This document shows, in pieces, positions 50,578-63,759 of a stretch of 64,000 nt of DNA. The position numbers and the translations under genes are program-made. A model generated the notes under the pieces. It had not been told where the DNA came from. It saw only the letters and a list, made by a program, of their open reading frames with translations, and searched no databases. The first letter of the stretch is position 1. The number at the start of each line of letters is the position of its first letter. Where the stretch lies: the NCBI GenBank assembly GCA_015179125.1, contig WHVA01000311.1, forward strand, positions 62,001 through 126,000, given 5' to 3'. The stretch comes from Gautieria morchelliformis (taxonomy: Eukaryota; Basidiomycota; Agaricomycetes; Gomphales; Gomphaceae).

Positions 50578-50942
50578 CCGATGAGTCATCGGCGAGTTTC
50601 GTTTCGTCTTTACTGCCACTTATGCTGTGAGTCGCTGAAATGACCGGCTGATGACGTAGTAAGCGCAACTCGGTTAGGCCTTTCATCCTGAATGTGTATG
50701 CCTCCAAACTTCGACAGAAGTGCAAAAGCCATTCTACCCGGTGCCCCTAACGGGTACTACCTTGTTAGTAGTAGTACGAGCCCATGCCGACACTAATCGC
50801 TTGGCTGGCTTGACCCTTGTCGACGAACCCAAGTTGATTAATTCAACCGTGAGGCTGCAATCTAGTTATCCTATATGTATAATATTTCGCAGTCATTCGA
50901 TTCGTCAAACTTGCTGAGACAAAGATTTTCTGGTCAAGGTAA

Positions 50943-52332
<1,390 letters not shown>

Positions 52333-53194
52333 GACAGCCTGAGACTCGATACTCGGTTGCTTGAGTATTGTTTCTTATATGAAAATGACCGGTGCCTGTA
52401 GAGTGAGCATCTAGTAGGTATTGATGTCGAACCAAACTTGGTGTAAGTAATACACCGTTGTACTTATATTTTATCGCCATACTATGTTCGTGGCCAAGCG
52501 TTATAGAGCTTCTCGGCTCTTGGCCAACCCGACTTGTTCAACCATTTGCCAATGTAAAAGGAGCTTTCCATACCTCGCTACGTACTTGCTAAGCACTGAT
52601 ACACCGACCTGTTGTGAATGCTGATCCTTCGCCGGCAGTGTTGGCTTGCCTGCGAACTATATATAGGATACTTACAGTCTCTTTATAGATAACCTTTCCA
52701 TTTCGCCCAATGAGGACTTATTTGGGTTGACTAATTATAGCGTCATAGCTCAGCTATGCAAAATATCGTGTGATCGCAGTCGAGTCTTCAAGATGCCATC
52801 AGCTATACTTATGGTACTAGTCATAGTCCTACAGTAATATATTTGTACATCGGCCAAGCTAGCAGCGACACAAACGTATGCAGCAAAAACACACCATCCG
52901 TTCCTCGTATGCTCCAAAATCCAAGTCCCCGAGGGATGATTCGGCTGCACCTCATACGAAGCCAAATAACAAAAAAAAAAAGGAAGAAACGAGCAAATGA
53001 AGCCAGTGGTGTATCTAAAGTAGTATGTGCTCCGGGTGTCGAGGGTGCGACACTGTCGTCTTCAATCGCAGTCTAGTGCTCGCCTCGTCTGAGGTGATGC
53101 GGGTCAATCGGCCAGCTAGCGCTCACGTTTGGTTCCTGCCCGACGGCCAGGTAAACCATAGCAGCGGCAGCACTGCGAAAAAGGTCAACAGGGA
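52333..53194. other. Intergenic, no gene supported
   Basis: This is the 3' flank of the plus-strand NmrA-like gene and the 3' side of the phosphodiesterase gene. An A-run lies at 52971-52981. No other structure was seen. Confidence 0.5.
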
Positions 53195-55867
53195 TTACGA
53201 TCCTTTGTCCTCGGGTGGCAATGCCGGGTGAATGGCCTCTGCTGCCCAATTCGACGGGCCTGGGGTCGAAGAAGGGTTCATCGATCCTTGCCATGAGGTC
53301 CGATTCTCCAGCCGCTTCATCGCTTTCGGCCGGCCATGAGCGTCGTACGCCGCACGCAACGCTGGTCTGAACTGCACCCCCAACGTGCTTGTCGCCGAGC
53401 CTGGGCCAGGGCTGCTGGCGATTGAGGAGCGGGGTGATGAGGATGACGTCGTGATGGAGCGTGGGGAGAATAAAGGGGAGGCTGAGGCAGTAGTTGAGCT
53501 CGATTTGACGTGCTGGGAGGTGGATGGGGAGAATGAGGGCGACGGACCAACCGGGATCGAGACTTGCGGTAGCTCGGTGTGGGATGGGTGATGCTGATGT
53601 GACATTAGCATGACAGCCTCCTTGACAGAAGCGGGTGATGGCGGTATCGAGCCGAGTGAGCAGGGTGGCCCGTTGAGACGCCCGTTGACGCCCACTACGT
53701 CTGATATTTCAGACCGCGTCGGGATTGCTAGCGGGGATGTCAAGATGTCAGATAATGGCCAGGGGGTGTGTCGTGATGGCGAGCTTGGGGTATATAATGC
53801 GGCTGGGAGTGACAGCGCGAACATCGTGCTGACGTCTGGCGGGGACGTGGGCAGTGCCAGAGATGACATGTTCGAACTGCTGGTCAGAGGAGTGAGACTG
53901 GGTGGAGGGACCGCAGCTCTCGCGTTAAGCTCCTTGATCTTGGCTTGCCACATGGCAACATTTGCTTCAGATTGTTTTCCAAAAACGGCCATTTCTGTAT
54001 TCCCATGGTCAGACCCACAGCTGAACTAAAAATAGGTCAACCCGAATACTTTACCTGGTATTATTGAGCTCGTCAGGTCTAACAACGGCTGTGTAAACAT
54101 GTTGATGAAATTGATCTGGCCTTGCGCTTCCACCAAAGGATCTTCGGACGCATTGACAGATATAGGTAGTGATAAGTGCGCCTCCAGAAGAGCCTGTTCT
54201 GTCCATTCAGTGAGCAAAGACCATGACCAATGCTTGCATGCAGGTGGTGGGCGGCTCTAGATGGTGTGGCATGAAAGCCTTCAGCAACTAAGCGGTGGCT
54301 AGACAGAGGCACTCACCGGATTACTGATGTCGGCACACTTGATGAGAGCCTGACAAAGTAGCAGCCGTGTCTGACTATCTACGTCATCTGTCGCCTTCCC
54401 AAGATTACTCGCGTCTTCGCTTTCTGCGTAACTGTCAAGATCCTCGCGCAACTTTTCAAACTTGGGCATCCACTGGAAATGCACACTCATGTCCGTTGAC
54501 AGGATAGTCTTCGCCAAAAGATTCCTAAAATCGGTCTCAGTGCCTTTTGTCGTGCTCTCGAATGGACCATGAGAGACTGATACGGATTTCTTCAGTATCG
54601 GTCGCAGGGGTGAGAGCGTTTGTGGAGTTAATGGTCGAGGTAACTCTGTGTCATTTCCGTTCTGCGCGGGGAAAACGGCACGGATGTCGTGGTTAAGAAC
54701 ACCGGGGTCGGACTCGGTCCGAGCCCGTGACTGCGAAACAGATGAAAAGCCGGCATCATTCGTCAGTATCGATGGAAGGCGATCCAGCAGATGCCCCATG
54801 CTGTGTTTGCGCATGACCTGAAGCAATAAAGTGCAGTGTAGCTTCTCGAGAACGGACGTGTCATCAAAAAGCTCTGCAAGCGGTGTTTTGGCATTTGTCT
54901 AGCGCGACGGTAAGTACAATCATGGCTAGGTAGAATGATGAGCACTCACCAAGAAGGCGTTGCTAACTCCTGGATGACCAATATCATGCCCAATGCCTGC
55001 AACGAAAAGTGCGAAAAGATCTTGATTCCGGAGCGCCCGTTGAAGTAGTGTACGTGGCCGAGGCCTGCGCCACGATTTATGACGACGTGGAGGGGGGATT
55101 CCTACATCTGTGGGAACGGGTAGGTTGGCCTGTCCCGATTCAAATTGCAGCGACAGTGGTTTGGCACTTTGCTCCGAGTCGAGGAGTATCTCAATAGATG
55201 GTATACAACCAGCTTCATAAAGGTAACAGTAGACGGCCTGGAGAACGTCAAGTGCGTGTTGGAAGTTGTGATATGAGGTCTGCTTGCGGTAGATTTTGGA
55301 TATGCGAGCAAGGAACGGTGGAATAGTGTCTGCAAGGGCGGTTTCGACGAGTAAGACAGAGAAAGGGAACCAGGGCATGGTGAGCTCACCAAACGCCAAA
55401 CCAATATCTTCCTCCATCCCCTCGATGGTCCATAACAGTTCAAAAAGCAATATGGTGCACGCGAGAAGCTCGTCGGGTGGTGCGTGGGATGCATCAAAGT
55501 GCCATGTGGCAAGCTTACGGATGTATGTTTCTCTGAACGCATCCGTTTCCGACGGATGGAAGGACGGGCTGGTCGCTGGAAAGGCTTGGTCGATGACGCT
55601 ATGTGTTTGATGACGCATGGCTATTACGAGTTGTGCGACGTCGATAGAACCAGGAAGAGCCTCTGACTGGTCTACCCAGCCGCCATATCCACGACCAGAG
55701 CCACTACCCTCGTGGTCATTGATGGCTAGACTGAGGCCGCCAGTGTCGACGCTCCTCCGGCGCAAAGTGGGAGATAAGCCATGACTGGGCTGGAGGGTAG
55801 AGTTGGAGGCAGATGACGAGGGTGTCGAGGATGTGGAGCCCGACGAGGAGGTGGGTGAGATGTTCAT
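53195..55867 (-). CDS. Class I 3',5'-cyclic nucleotide phosphodiesterase
   Basis: It hydrolyses cAMP and so damps PKA signalling. The ATG at 55867 opens a Ser-rich disordered leader. The catalytic region follows: YHNFQHALDVLQ (residues 199-210, metal His), AGIGHDIGHPGVSNAFL (about 291-307, the HD motif), then after an intron FDDTSVLEKLH-like sequence and LLCQALIKCADISNP (near 54330, third metal Asp). The last catalytic exon has EAQGQINFINMF (near 54100), holding the purine-binding Gln. After the next intron a Ser/Pro-rich tail of about 260 residues (53992-53195) starts MAVFGKQSEANVAMW and is mostly disordered. Between the HD motif and CADISNP there is a long insertion (about 54790-54570), as in fungal high-affinity enzymes. 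Frames and splice sites are coherent. Confidence 0.88.
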
Positions 55868-57469
55868 TTTGGACTGAAAGAAAGTAAGGATGCTGGAGCA
55901 CTATAAGCATTTGCACGTGGGCGCCCAGTCGCGTGGTTGTACCTATACGGCAACAGATCCCGCGGCCACTTGTTGCTTCCGTTCACCGACGTTAGCTGTC
56001 AAATCATATGTCTTCGGCTTCGCACCGCAATCGAGCTATTTGTACGGGAACAAGCCGCACTCAGCGTCTGCGGCGAACAAAATAATTGGTGCGCTTCGAG
56101 TTGCTCTATTTTCATCCAGCTTATGCCGAATCTTTACAGCGGCTTCTGTCGCGAAGGGACAGCGGCGGTGAACCAGTGACTACTGACTGTCGAATAATTG
56201 ATGATGTCCAATCCTGGAATTAAGAAGCACACCCAATTTGGGACCAGTGCTGTGAAGCATCCACTCCTGGAAGATTGCTCACGACTGCCACTGGAGGACT
56301 GAACGCGGGCGCACACTCCCGGCCAAGTTCGCTCCTCTGGTTACCAAGGGGCCGTCAAGGCTCTAGAGACAGACTCATCTGGCCTTCTTTGGTCTCAAAA
56401 TGATCGCTGTCGAAAGGCTGTGCCAGGGTGATATAGAGCTTGTATTGAGAATATCGCCGCGATTAGCGTATACTGGCTCCCCGGAAATTTCTCTCCTGGA
56501 GATCCGTCTCGCATTACTGTGCAAGTCATATACTTGTCGACTCAAACTGGTGTCCCTGATGATCTCATTATATTGCTTCTCACAGCACAGCAATATCTTT
56601 GCTCTCGATCTCCATCTCTTGACCTTATCTCGGACCGCCTCTGTCGGGGTTTTGTAGCTATGCCTCGACGCCAGAGTCCTATGCTTCCCCACCTCTAAAT
56701 GACACCGTTTGCTTCTGCCATCATATGGAGGTGATCGTTGATCATAGCTGTTATTCCTGAACCCCGGGTCTCGTCACGGTCGGTGCTAGTAGAAACAGCG
56801 ACTTGTGATACACATCCAGGTGGTAGGTCATAAGACCATAATATTGGGCATCAGCTATAGTTGTGTCTAATGCAATACTTGGTTAGCATGCAATGTCCAG
56901 TCCGCACTATTTAGCGTTTACTAGATGTAGGGCCGCGGTGCTGGCATCGCAAGAAAGCAGCATAATACATGGAGAAAGCGGTGTCGGATTTCCCACGAGT
57001 TCCCACATCCCAGTGCAGTGAATAACAGCATCATCTTCTAGAATAATTAGTAGTTCCTTGCACGTAATATGGTATGTTTGGATCTTTAGTAATTGTGGCT
57101 AGCCCCACAAGTATGGTTGGCGGACCAACTGGCATTAGAAAGCGGCTGATCGAAAGGTTTGTCCCCGGTCTGGAAATGCGTTGCGAGCGCTGACGACGTC
57201 CGTGACGAGTGGAGTATGTAGTCCGAATCAGCTGCTAAGTACAGCGTTCAACTGCATGCAGGCCTCATGAGTGTGTATATATACTACAGAGCGCGGTTAA
57301 GTCCATGACGTCGATCATATATAATGGTACGTCGGTATTGAGTTTGAGACCAGACGCGAGACAACATAAACATCCTAAAGCTACAAATCTATGCCCATTG
57401 CACAGCTACTCCGCACACACCCATGCCGCCAATTCCAGTGGCAATACGCACAGGTCTGCAACAGTGCGA
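55868..57469. other. Intergenic, no gene supported
   Basis: Short open stretches in both strands (for example 56375-56692 and 56400-56657 overlapping on opposite strands) show no domain composition. This is the promoter side of the phosphodiesterase gene and the 3' side of the DUF1769 gene. Confidence 0.45.
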
Positions 57470-58683
57470 TTAATCCTCAGCCGCTTCAACTACGACACAC
57501 CAAAACATATTGTCGTCTTCGTCTTCATCGTCTCCACCTTTGTCCTGGTCCCGTCCCGATCGTTGTCGATCTACACACACAAACCGGACGGGTTGCCCGT
57601 CCCAGTACTTCTTGAGGTCGAAGCTGATGCCTCCGGGGATATTAAGCGCGAGAGAAGGAAATGAGAGAAAGCCGTAACAGAAATCTGTGGTCAACACGTC
57701 CTGTTTCCAAACAGTCAGTCTCTGATGTACGGGAACTAGTTCGAGACAGTTTCACTTTAGGTCCGAACGTAATTTCATGTCGGTTTTTGGGATTAGCGAA
57801 ATATGCCCGCCGCTTCGAGGCCTTAGTTAGCCGTGGCACTTCACTTCCGCGCCCATTGCCGTTGCCGTCGACGTATCCATGCGCAAGGTCTGAGGCAAAC
57901 CGCACCTCGCCGATACGCTTGCATAGTAACTTTGTATCATCCTTGATAGATTCAGGCGCCGGCGGAGGAAACGGGGGAAGGGGCGCATTCTGGGTTGATA
58001 GCTCTTGATGGACGAAGTGTGGCATAGTGGTTATGAGCGGAGATCTGGAGGAACCTCACTATAGTCAGAAACTGTGCATATACGACCACTTGCACATCAC
58101 TTACAACGCCCACGGTTTGGGCCCGGGCAGGTCGTGCTCCAGCGTAGGGTCTATGAAACTTTAAAGTCTTGTGAACCTATACCATGTCGTGGATAATGAC
58201 AAGGGACGCACTGCATGAATGTAAGGGCAGCACTCGAGCCCCAGGGGAGTTTCAAAGGGCGGTCAAAGGTGTTTCCAAAGAGTACGTCGTCTGCCGAGTG
58301 AGGTTGCAAGAACCTGCCTTCCCACGCCCAAGATAAGTATCGCCAGAAGAGAACATGAATATCAAAATGACACTTCGACTCTTTTAGAAGAAGTGGAATA
58401 AAGAAAGAAAAAACCATAATGGGATAAAACACAAAGCGGGGGACGAAAGCTACTGACCTTGCACCTGTATACTCCAGGTAATACCCCTTCGGTCTTCACG
58501 CTCAAAGTACTCCGATTCATCGGCGCCAGGGAAGCCCTTGATGTGTACGACGACTCTCCCAATAAATCGGTCAGATTGGATTGTGTGCGGCTGTGCTGTA
58601 TTGACAAGCGCAGATATATCAGTCAGGTGGGAGGGCGAAGGGCCCGCAAGGAGGCGTAGTCGGGGAATGGGCGATGAAGTCAT
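57470..58683 (-). CDS. DUF1769 (UPF0590) family protein
   Basis: A four- to five-exon gene. From ATG 58683: PRLRLLAGPSPSHLTDISALV, DRFIGRVVVHIKGFPGADES and a YFEREDRRGITWSIQVQG strand at the exon end (58450), then RFLQPHSADDVLFGNTFDRP (58330-58260), the most typical DUF1769 motif (F-G-N-D-F-D-x-P). An exon with FIDPTLEHDLPGPKPWAL follows (58158-58105), then one from 58025 with a long variable region rich in basic residues. The last exon encodes GFLSFPSLALNIPGGISFDL, KYWDGQPVRFVCV and ends NMFWCVVVEAAED before the stop at 57470, matching the family's C-terminal strands. The family occurs across fungi with unknown function, probably cytosolic; no catalytic motif is known. Confidence 0.8.
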
Positions 58684-58924
58684 GGAGAGATGGTAGTTGA
58701 AGGTTAGAGGTTGTGGTTGAAATAGTAGCCGCAGTTAAAAGGCTGTCTTGCATCATGGTGCTTCTCAACCTCACGTTGTAACTCCGCATCATACGGTCAA
58801 CACCGGGTAGTTGGACAACTTCGGGCTGCCCACTCTTTCCCATATGATTTGCGTATGATGCTTTATTTAGTGTGAAAGGGTTATAGGACGTTCCGGACTA
58901 CCGTGACTGGCTGGATTCTACGCA

Positions 58925-59345
58925 GGCAGGACTTATGTAAGACTGCGTGAAATGTTGCTTTTGTGCTCCCGACCGATATGCGAGCGCAGACACGGCCTGT
59001 CCACAAAACCGCGCCTGTCACCGGGAGTGATATGTTGAAAGGTGATGCATGGTGGCGTGGCAATTTGCAGTATCCGCTTGCGCAAATTTTGAGAGTTGAC
59101 ACGAACCTCGGTCATGCGCAGCAATGAGATATTTTTAGTACTCCTTTTCCTTGCTGCTAAAAAAGTAGGTTAGACCCATTCTCCCATCCCAATTCCTCTC
59201 TAAAAAATTACTATGTACAAGTCACACAGGTAGGACCCAGCTTGCGTGAAATGCTGCTTTTGTGATCCCGGCTGAATAGGGTAAAACCAATTTTCCCAAT
59301 TCCTCACTAAAAAAAACCTACTATGGACAAGTTACAAATGCAGAA
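58925..59345. repeat. Imperfect direct repeats
   Basis: GCGTGAAATG[T/C]TGCTTTTGTG occurs at about 58945 and 59245. A second block (TTCCTC[T/A]CTAAAAA through ACTATG[T/G]ACAAGT) occurs at 59190-59225 and 59300-59335. The blocks alternate, so a longer unit of about 110-300 bases was duplicated locally. Nature unknown. Confidence 0.5.
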
Positions 59346-59412
59346 CTACCGACGACTACCTGTCCAATTGTCCTCTCTAATAAGCTCAGCTATCTGGGAG
59401 CAGTAGCAACCA

Positions 59413-59538
59413 CTAAGAGACAGAACAGCGCAGAGGAGGTTGGTTGCCTGAGCCAGATGGAGCCACAGAGCCAGAGCAAGTCTGTCCGATGAATGTCACA
59501 GCGACAAGGAATGCGAGGATTCGTATAGGCCAAGGCAT
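59413..59538 (-). CDS. Possible small secreted peptide
   Basis: An ATG at 59538 opens 41 codons that start with a signal-peptide-like stretch (MPWPIRILAFLVAVTFIGQ) and end in a short Gly/Ser/Pro tail with two Cys in all. A longer in-frame start at 59622 would spoil the signal. No splice extension was convincing and there is no family match, so this may be chance or the first exon of a longer gene. Confidence 0.2.
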   Translation of the reverse strand: MPWPIRILAFLVAVTFIGQTCSGSVAPSGSGNQPPLRCSVS

Positions 59539-60588
59539 TATGTTTCCTTGAATCATCTCTACCATCCCTGGCATATTCATCTCATAAGAACTGACATTTC
59601 CTTTCATGCTGTGTTGCAGCATATCGGGATCAACTGGCTGGCCACTTGACCTCTTTGGATATAGCTTGAAAATGAAGACACATGGATATAAGTGCTATGG
59701 GTAGTTGCTTGGAGAAGGTAAGCACTTGAAGCTGCCATAGGACAGGACCGATCCACATTTGGTTCACTTATGACAAATCTGGAGGTTTATTTGATGTTGA
59801 ACAGACTTTTCCAACACCTGCTACAGGCACTACCTGTAGCGTTGCCCTCTTCACCGTGGATTGTGCTGATGACGAGAAGTTGGCCATTCCATGTCTTGTG
59901 GTTTGGGATGCACTACCTTCGGAGCTAAACGGTGAAAGTTTGTAATATTTTGGAGAGGCACCTGCTGGACTCCATCTTCCTTAGCTAGGACCTCATGTGT
60001 ACAAACTGTGCAGGTGGATAGCTCAATGGCTTGATTCAAAGTAGGCTCGTATGCATGTTTGAATCTCGTCTGGAGTTGCCACGTGAAAACATTACAAGAG
60101 TTTGGGTTCTGCATGTCCATTGAACACCTCATCAAGCTTCTGTGCCATGCAGCATGCAGCATCAGCTGTGGTCTTCCTTTTCCTTTCTCCCCACAACACT
60201 TGCTTTTCTGCTGAATGGCTGCCTGAAGTCATGCCTGCTCCTCTCAACCCAATGTCTGCACGTACTGGATAAGTGCTGTGCGTGTTTGCTTTGCCTCACA
60301 ATTGAAATGTGTATCAGGGAGTGCACTGATGGTCTCTTCCTCACTAAGGATGGATGTGTTAAAGTCCATAAATGGTATCCTGTGTTTTGCAAAGGCCAAG
60401 TGGAGTAATTTACTTAATTGTACATCCTGTTTGTGGCATTTTCGGCTGTCTCTTGGTCCATGCATTTTACCGCTGGGCCACCAGCATATAGAAGAAAGGC
60501 TAACCAAATTTCCATGCTTCAGTTGTCATACGTTATACCTTAACCCACTGCCACTTTCTCTTTTTTTTTGTCTTTGCTTCGCTGACAT

Positions 60589-61200
60589 GGCTCCTTCCCA
60601 GTCATGCATGTGTACTCCTCCCCCTTCAGATACTAATTCTATACAACCTGAAACCCCACCAGGGTCAGCTGCAATGTCTTCCCTCAGCAATGCTGCAGCC
60701 GATCTCATAGAATTTGAACTGCTGCAAAAGGACCTTGTCAACTCCAAGTGATACCTTGGAACCTCCACGATATCCCTCTTGCAGGTCATTGCATGGGACT
60801 GTATGGGGTCTGAGGATAGGGCAATCGCCAAGTTGAGCAGCACCACTGTCATCAAAACCCCCATGCAGATTGAACAGTGTTTTGTTGTTGAAATATCTAC
60901 GAGCGACTTTTGGATGGATGCTGATGGTGGATATATGGGGAAGCCCTTTGCTGACAGAACTGTCCCTTTGCTGAGTAAAGTCAAAGGCTTGTTCGTTATA
61001 TGTGAACCATGAATGGAACCATGGAAGGGTGATTTCCATCATGTCATAAAGGGATTTCACTGGTTGGAGGACCAGATCTGTCACATGAGTCATCGCCAAG
61101 CCCTTTTTGTCAAGGATCGAACCTCCCTGAGGCTCGTGCATACTTTCTTTATTGTACGTTGCTCTTTTTCTCTTTTTGGCCTTTTATTCAACCTTCCTGA
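60589..61200 (+). pseudogene. Repeat-borne ORF remnant, N-terminal part
   Basis: The frame MAPSQSCMCTPPPSDTNS runs to a TGA at 60749. After a gap it resumes at 60779 with VIAWDCMGSEDRAIAKLSS and a DFWMDADGGYMGKPFADRT segment, and stops at 61010. It continues in the same style (WKGDFHHVIKGFHWLEDQ) to about 61130. Together this looks like a decayed protein of a mobile element of the same general kind as the ORF at 3056-4208 (Ser/Pro linker after a short leader), but I find no direct match between them. A LINE insertion lies 0.6 kb downstream. Function unknown. Confidence 0.3.
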
Positions 61201-61803
61201 CCAACCTTCTGGAGATTTTTGAATGTATCAAGCTTATGTTTGGTCCTACATGATGGCTAAAATATTGTCCTTAGAATGGAAGAAGGATAATGAGGATCTA
61301 TCTCACTATGGTAAGTTGTACTGGTGGCTTCAGCTTCATGTGCACTTCTTAATACATTGCAGTTATGGATACTGACTTTTTGATTGAGAACTGGCCTGTG
61401 GGACCCACAGCTGAAGACCAGCTCAGTTTGATGATCAAAAAGGGAACCCCCATTGTCAATCCGGTGGACATGAATGGATGACTGATCAAGCCTCAAGACT
61501 ATCAACATAGGCTGGCAGGCACCATGATCGAATGCCATGTGTTGTTCTCCCACTGGTATATCAAATCTAAGCAAAGTGATACTTGCAATGCCAATATTCA
61601 GTACTGTACTCATTCTTTTATCATGGGTTGACTCAATGCTAACTGGTCTGACTAGCAAGATGCAAATCCTTGTTCTGCCCAGACCTCCACGGCAGTTGCC
61701 ATCCAAATAAAGGATCGTGAATGCCAATGATGCAGTATCCCTGTTTAAGAGACCTTGCCTATCTTAATCAATCACAATGCTCCCTGTTGTGCCTTTGATT
61801 TTT

Positions 61804-61816
61804 ATCTTAAAAGACT
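61804..61816 (+). repeat. Target-site duplication, left copy
   Basis: ATCTTAAAAGACT directly before the LINE fragment; the same 12-13 bases follow its A tail at 62304-62316. Confidence 0.85.
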
Positions 61817-62057
61817 AGGGAAAGCCAACACCCCTTTATGCCTGGCGTGTAGGAGAGCGGCAGAGTCTGTACACCATTTTCTCCTCGTATGCCCGAAATA
61901 CAAAGTGCAGAGAGGAGAGCTACAAAAGAGCCTGCGGAGGGGAGCAACGGCGATCAGGACGCTCTTAGGAAGACCCAGGGCAATGCGACCTCTGTTCAAA
62001 TACGTACACGACACAGGGAGACTACAGCACGTATATGGGAACATCACACTACTGTAG
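61817..62057 (+). pseudogene. LINE ORF2 C-terminal fragment
   Basis: About 80 residues remain of the ORF2 end, downstream of where the RNase H domain would be. The frame is open and runs back into host sequence at 61755, but those upstream codons are not LINE. The Cys/His motif is complete. The segment corresponds to a part missing from the LINE at 17803-21380, so the two cannot be compared directly. Confidence 0.8.
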
Positions 62058-62304
62058 AATGTGGGGACAGAGAAGGATGGGGCCTAGAGAGCAGGCGAGA
62101 ACGCGGCAGGCGAGAACGCGCAATGCGCAACGACCACACACAAATCACCTCACCTACGCAGGCACGGACACGCCCATGGAGCACAAGCGGAGATAGAAAC
62201 AAGGAACAAGTTGCAAATACATGTTGACAGGCGCTTTGTAGTACCTGTCTTACATAGAGCTCAGCTCCAAAAGATGATAAATAGGATTATAAAAAAAAAA
62301 AAAA
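61817..62304 (+). mobile_element. 5'-truncated LINE insertion with A tail
   Basis: This 488-base segment lies between matching 12-13 base direct repeats and ends in 14 As (62291-62304). It codes the last part of a LINE ORF2: a zinc-binding CLACRRAAESVHHFLLVC motif (C-x2-C-x7-H-x4-C) and a terminal helix block (RRGATAIRTLLGRPRAMRPLF), stopping at TAG 62055-62057. The rest is the LINE 3' untranslated region. Severe 5' truncation with a target-site duplication is the hallmark of target-primed reverse transcription. Confidence 0.9.
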
Positions 62305-62316
62305 TCTTAAAAGACT
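62304..62316 (+). repeat. Target-site duplication, right copy
   Basis: ATCTTAAAAGACT after the A tail; the first A cannot be told apart from the tail. Confidence 0.85.
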
Positions 62317-62660
62317 GATTCGTATTAAGTATAATTACTTTGTACCATTCCCAATATCACCCTAGTATTACATTTTTTCCCCTCTAATTCATCACACATC
62401 ATTACACAATGATTTGATAGTATACGACAATTCATAATTTGAACTGCCAGCCAGAATTGAGCAAGGTTGCTGTGAGTCCATGGTGAAGCAGTTGAATGCA
62501 CTAAATTCATTCACAATGGTGAAATGAATCTCAGAGCCACTTGTCTGAAATAGGGTAAGTTTTGCTTGCCTTTAGATTCATAGAATGGCCCAGACCTCAG
62601 ATGCCATGAACCCACAGGTCCCAGATGCATGGGTATGTATGTGGATGCCTATGGACATGT
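62317..62660. other. AT-rich flank of the LINE insertion
   Basis: No gene is supported. A short open stretch around 62588 (MAQTSDAMNPQVPDAW) might be an exon of the remnant at 63060-63612. Confidence 0.35.
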
Positions 62661-62669
62661 TCAATCAAA

Positions 62670-63040
62670 AAAATGCTCAGGAAATATTGAATTTCCTCTT
62701 CCATGAAACTAAATATCTAATATGATTTCCCCAGTTAGGAAATTCTATAGAAACACTGATTTCTACAAAGTTTCCCTGTCAAATATTCAGGAAACCAACA
62801 TTTTCATAGAATTTCCAAACTGAGGAAACATTGTTAAATATTTGGTTTCATAGACAAGGAAATTCATTATTTCCTGAGAGTTTCTTGAAGATTTTGAGGT
62901 AATGATTTTACAATTTTTGAAGGATTTCCTGAAGTCAAAAACTCTTACAAAACAATAAATTTTCATCTAATTTCTTGAACTGGGAAAATTTTCAGAAACA
63001 TGGAATATCCTCAGGGTAGATTTCAAAGTCAGGAAATTTT
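62670..63040. repeat. AT-rich array of GGAAA/TTTCC words
   Basis: About 370 AT-rich bases in which GGAAA(T) and (A)TTTCC recur roughly every 15-35 bases in alternating orientation (for example 62681, 62693, 62727, 62777, 62859). It is not a clean tandem repeat. It interrupts the surrounding ORF remnant and may be an intron-like or hairpin-prone insertion. Confidence 0.5.
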
Positions 63041-63059
63041 GCCAGGTCTCCAGTGCCCT

Positions 63060-63612
63060 GGAGCCCAATCAGCTCATTGAGGTCCAACACGGATGGGAGT
63101 CCCTATGCACACTCTTCAGCCTTGACGATGGCAGGCCATTGATGGTCTGTTTTGATATTTATGAAAATTTTACTGACATACTCGACTTGTTTATCTCTCG
63201 GACTACATCATTGGCTTGCCCTCATGAAAGAGACTTTGCCTCCTTGTCCTCTGAATCTCCATCACCATCTAGTACAAGACAGAGTTACCCCTGTGCATGG
63301 CACCACTGTCTCTGTCCAATCAAGCATTCCAGTTATGCAAGGGTTGGAACATTGTACACATACCCCATAAATGCGCATGTTGAATACCCCTCAACAAGTG
63401 CCAATGAAAGTATAGGCCACCTGTTTAAAATGGATCCTGACCATTGGTTGAATCCATGTGAGATGTTCTGTTACTCACAAGGTTATCCCATGGGCCATAG
63501 TGCACTAAACAAGCTGGTCTTCATGAAGCAGTTGAAAGATGAGAGCGGTAATCTAGTCCCTTGCGTCAGAGCACACTCTACCTGCTGCAGGTTATCTGAC
63601 ACATTACCCTAG
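63060..63612 (+). pseudogene. Repeat-borne ORF remnant, C-terminal part
   Basis: The frame from about 63060 (LIEVQHGWESLCTLFSLDDG) continues through 63139-63612 to TAG. It has a Ser-rich linker with LSSESPSPSSTRQS, then a globular end NPCEMFCYSQGYPMGHSALNK followed by DESGNLVPCVRAHSTC. The G-x-P-x-G-H-S and VPC-x3-HSTC pattern recurs in anonymous, highly repeated proteins of Agaricomycetes and suggests a Cys/His metal-binding fold; this is from general recall, not a search. The usual continuation after HSTC is lost. Probably the same element as 60589-61200. Confidence 0.35.
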
Positions 63613-63759
63613 CTTGATTTTGTGTTGACTCAGTATCTTTGGCCATTATTGTATAGTCCAAGGAGCGAAGATATGTCCCAAAGCTCCACTGGGAATGCTT
63701 AAGGTAGCATGTACGAGTGCTAGCCATGAACTATTGAAGGAGCTGTCAGGGTTCATGCG

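Noticed and set aside
59413..59622. Hydrophobin-like gene
   Set aside because: Only two Cys and no eight-Cys pattern; kept only as a doubtful small secreted peptide.
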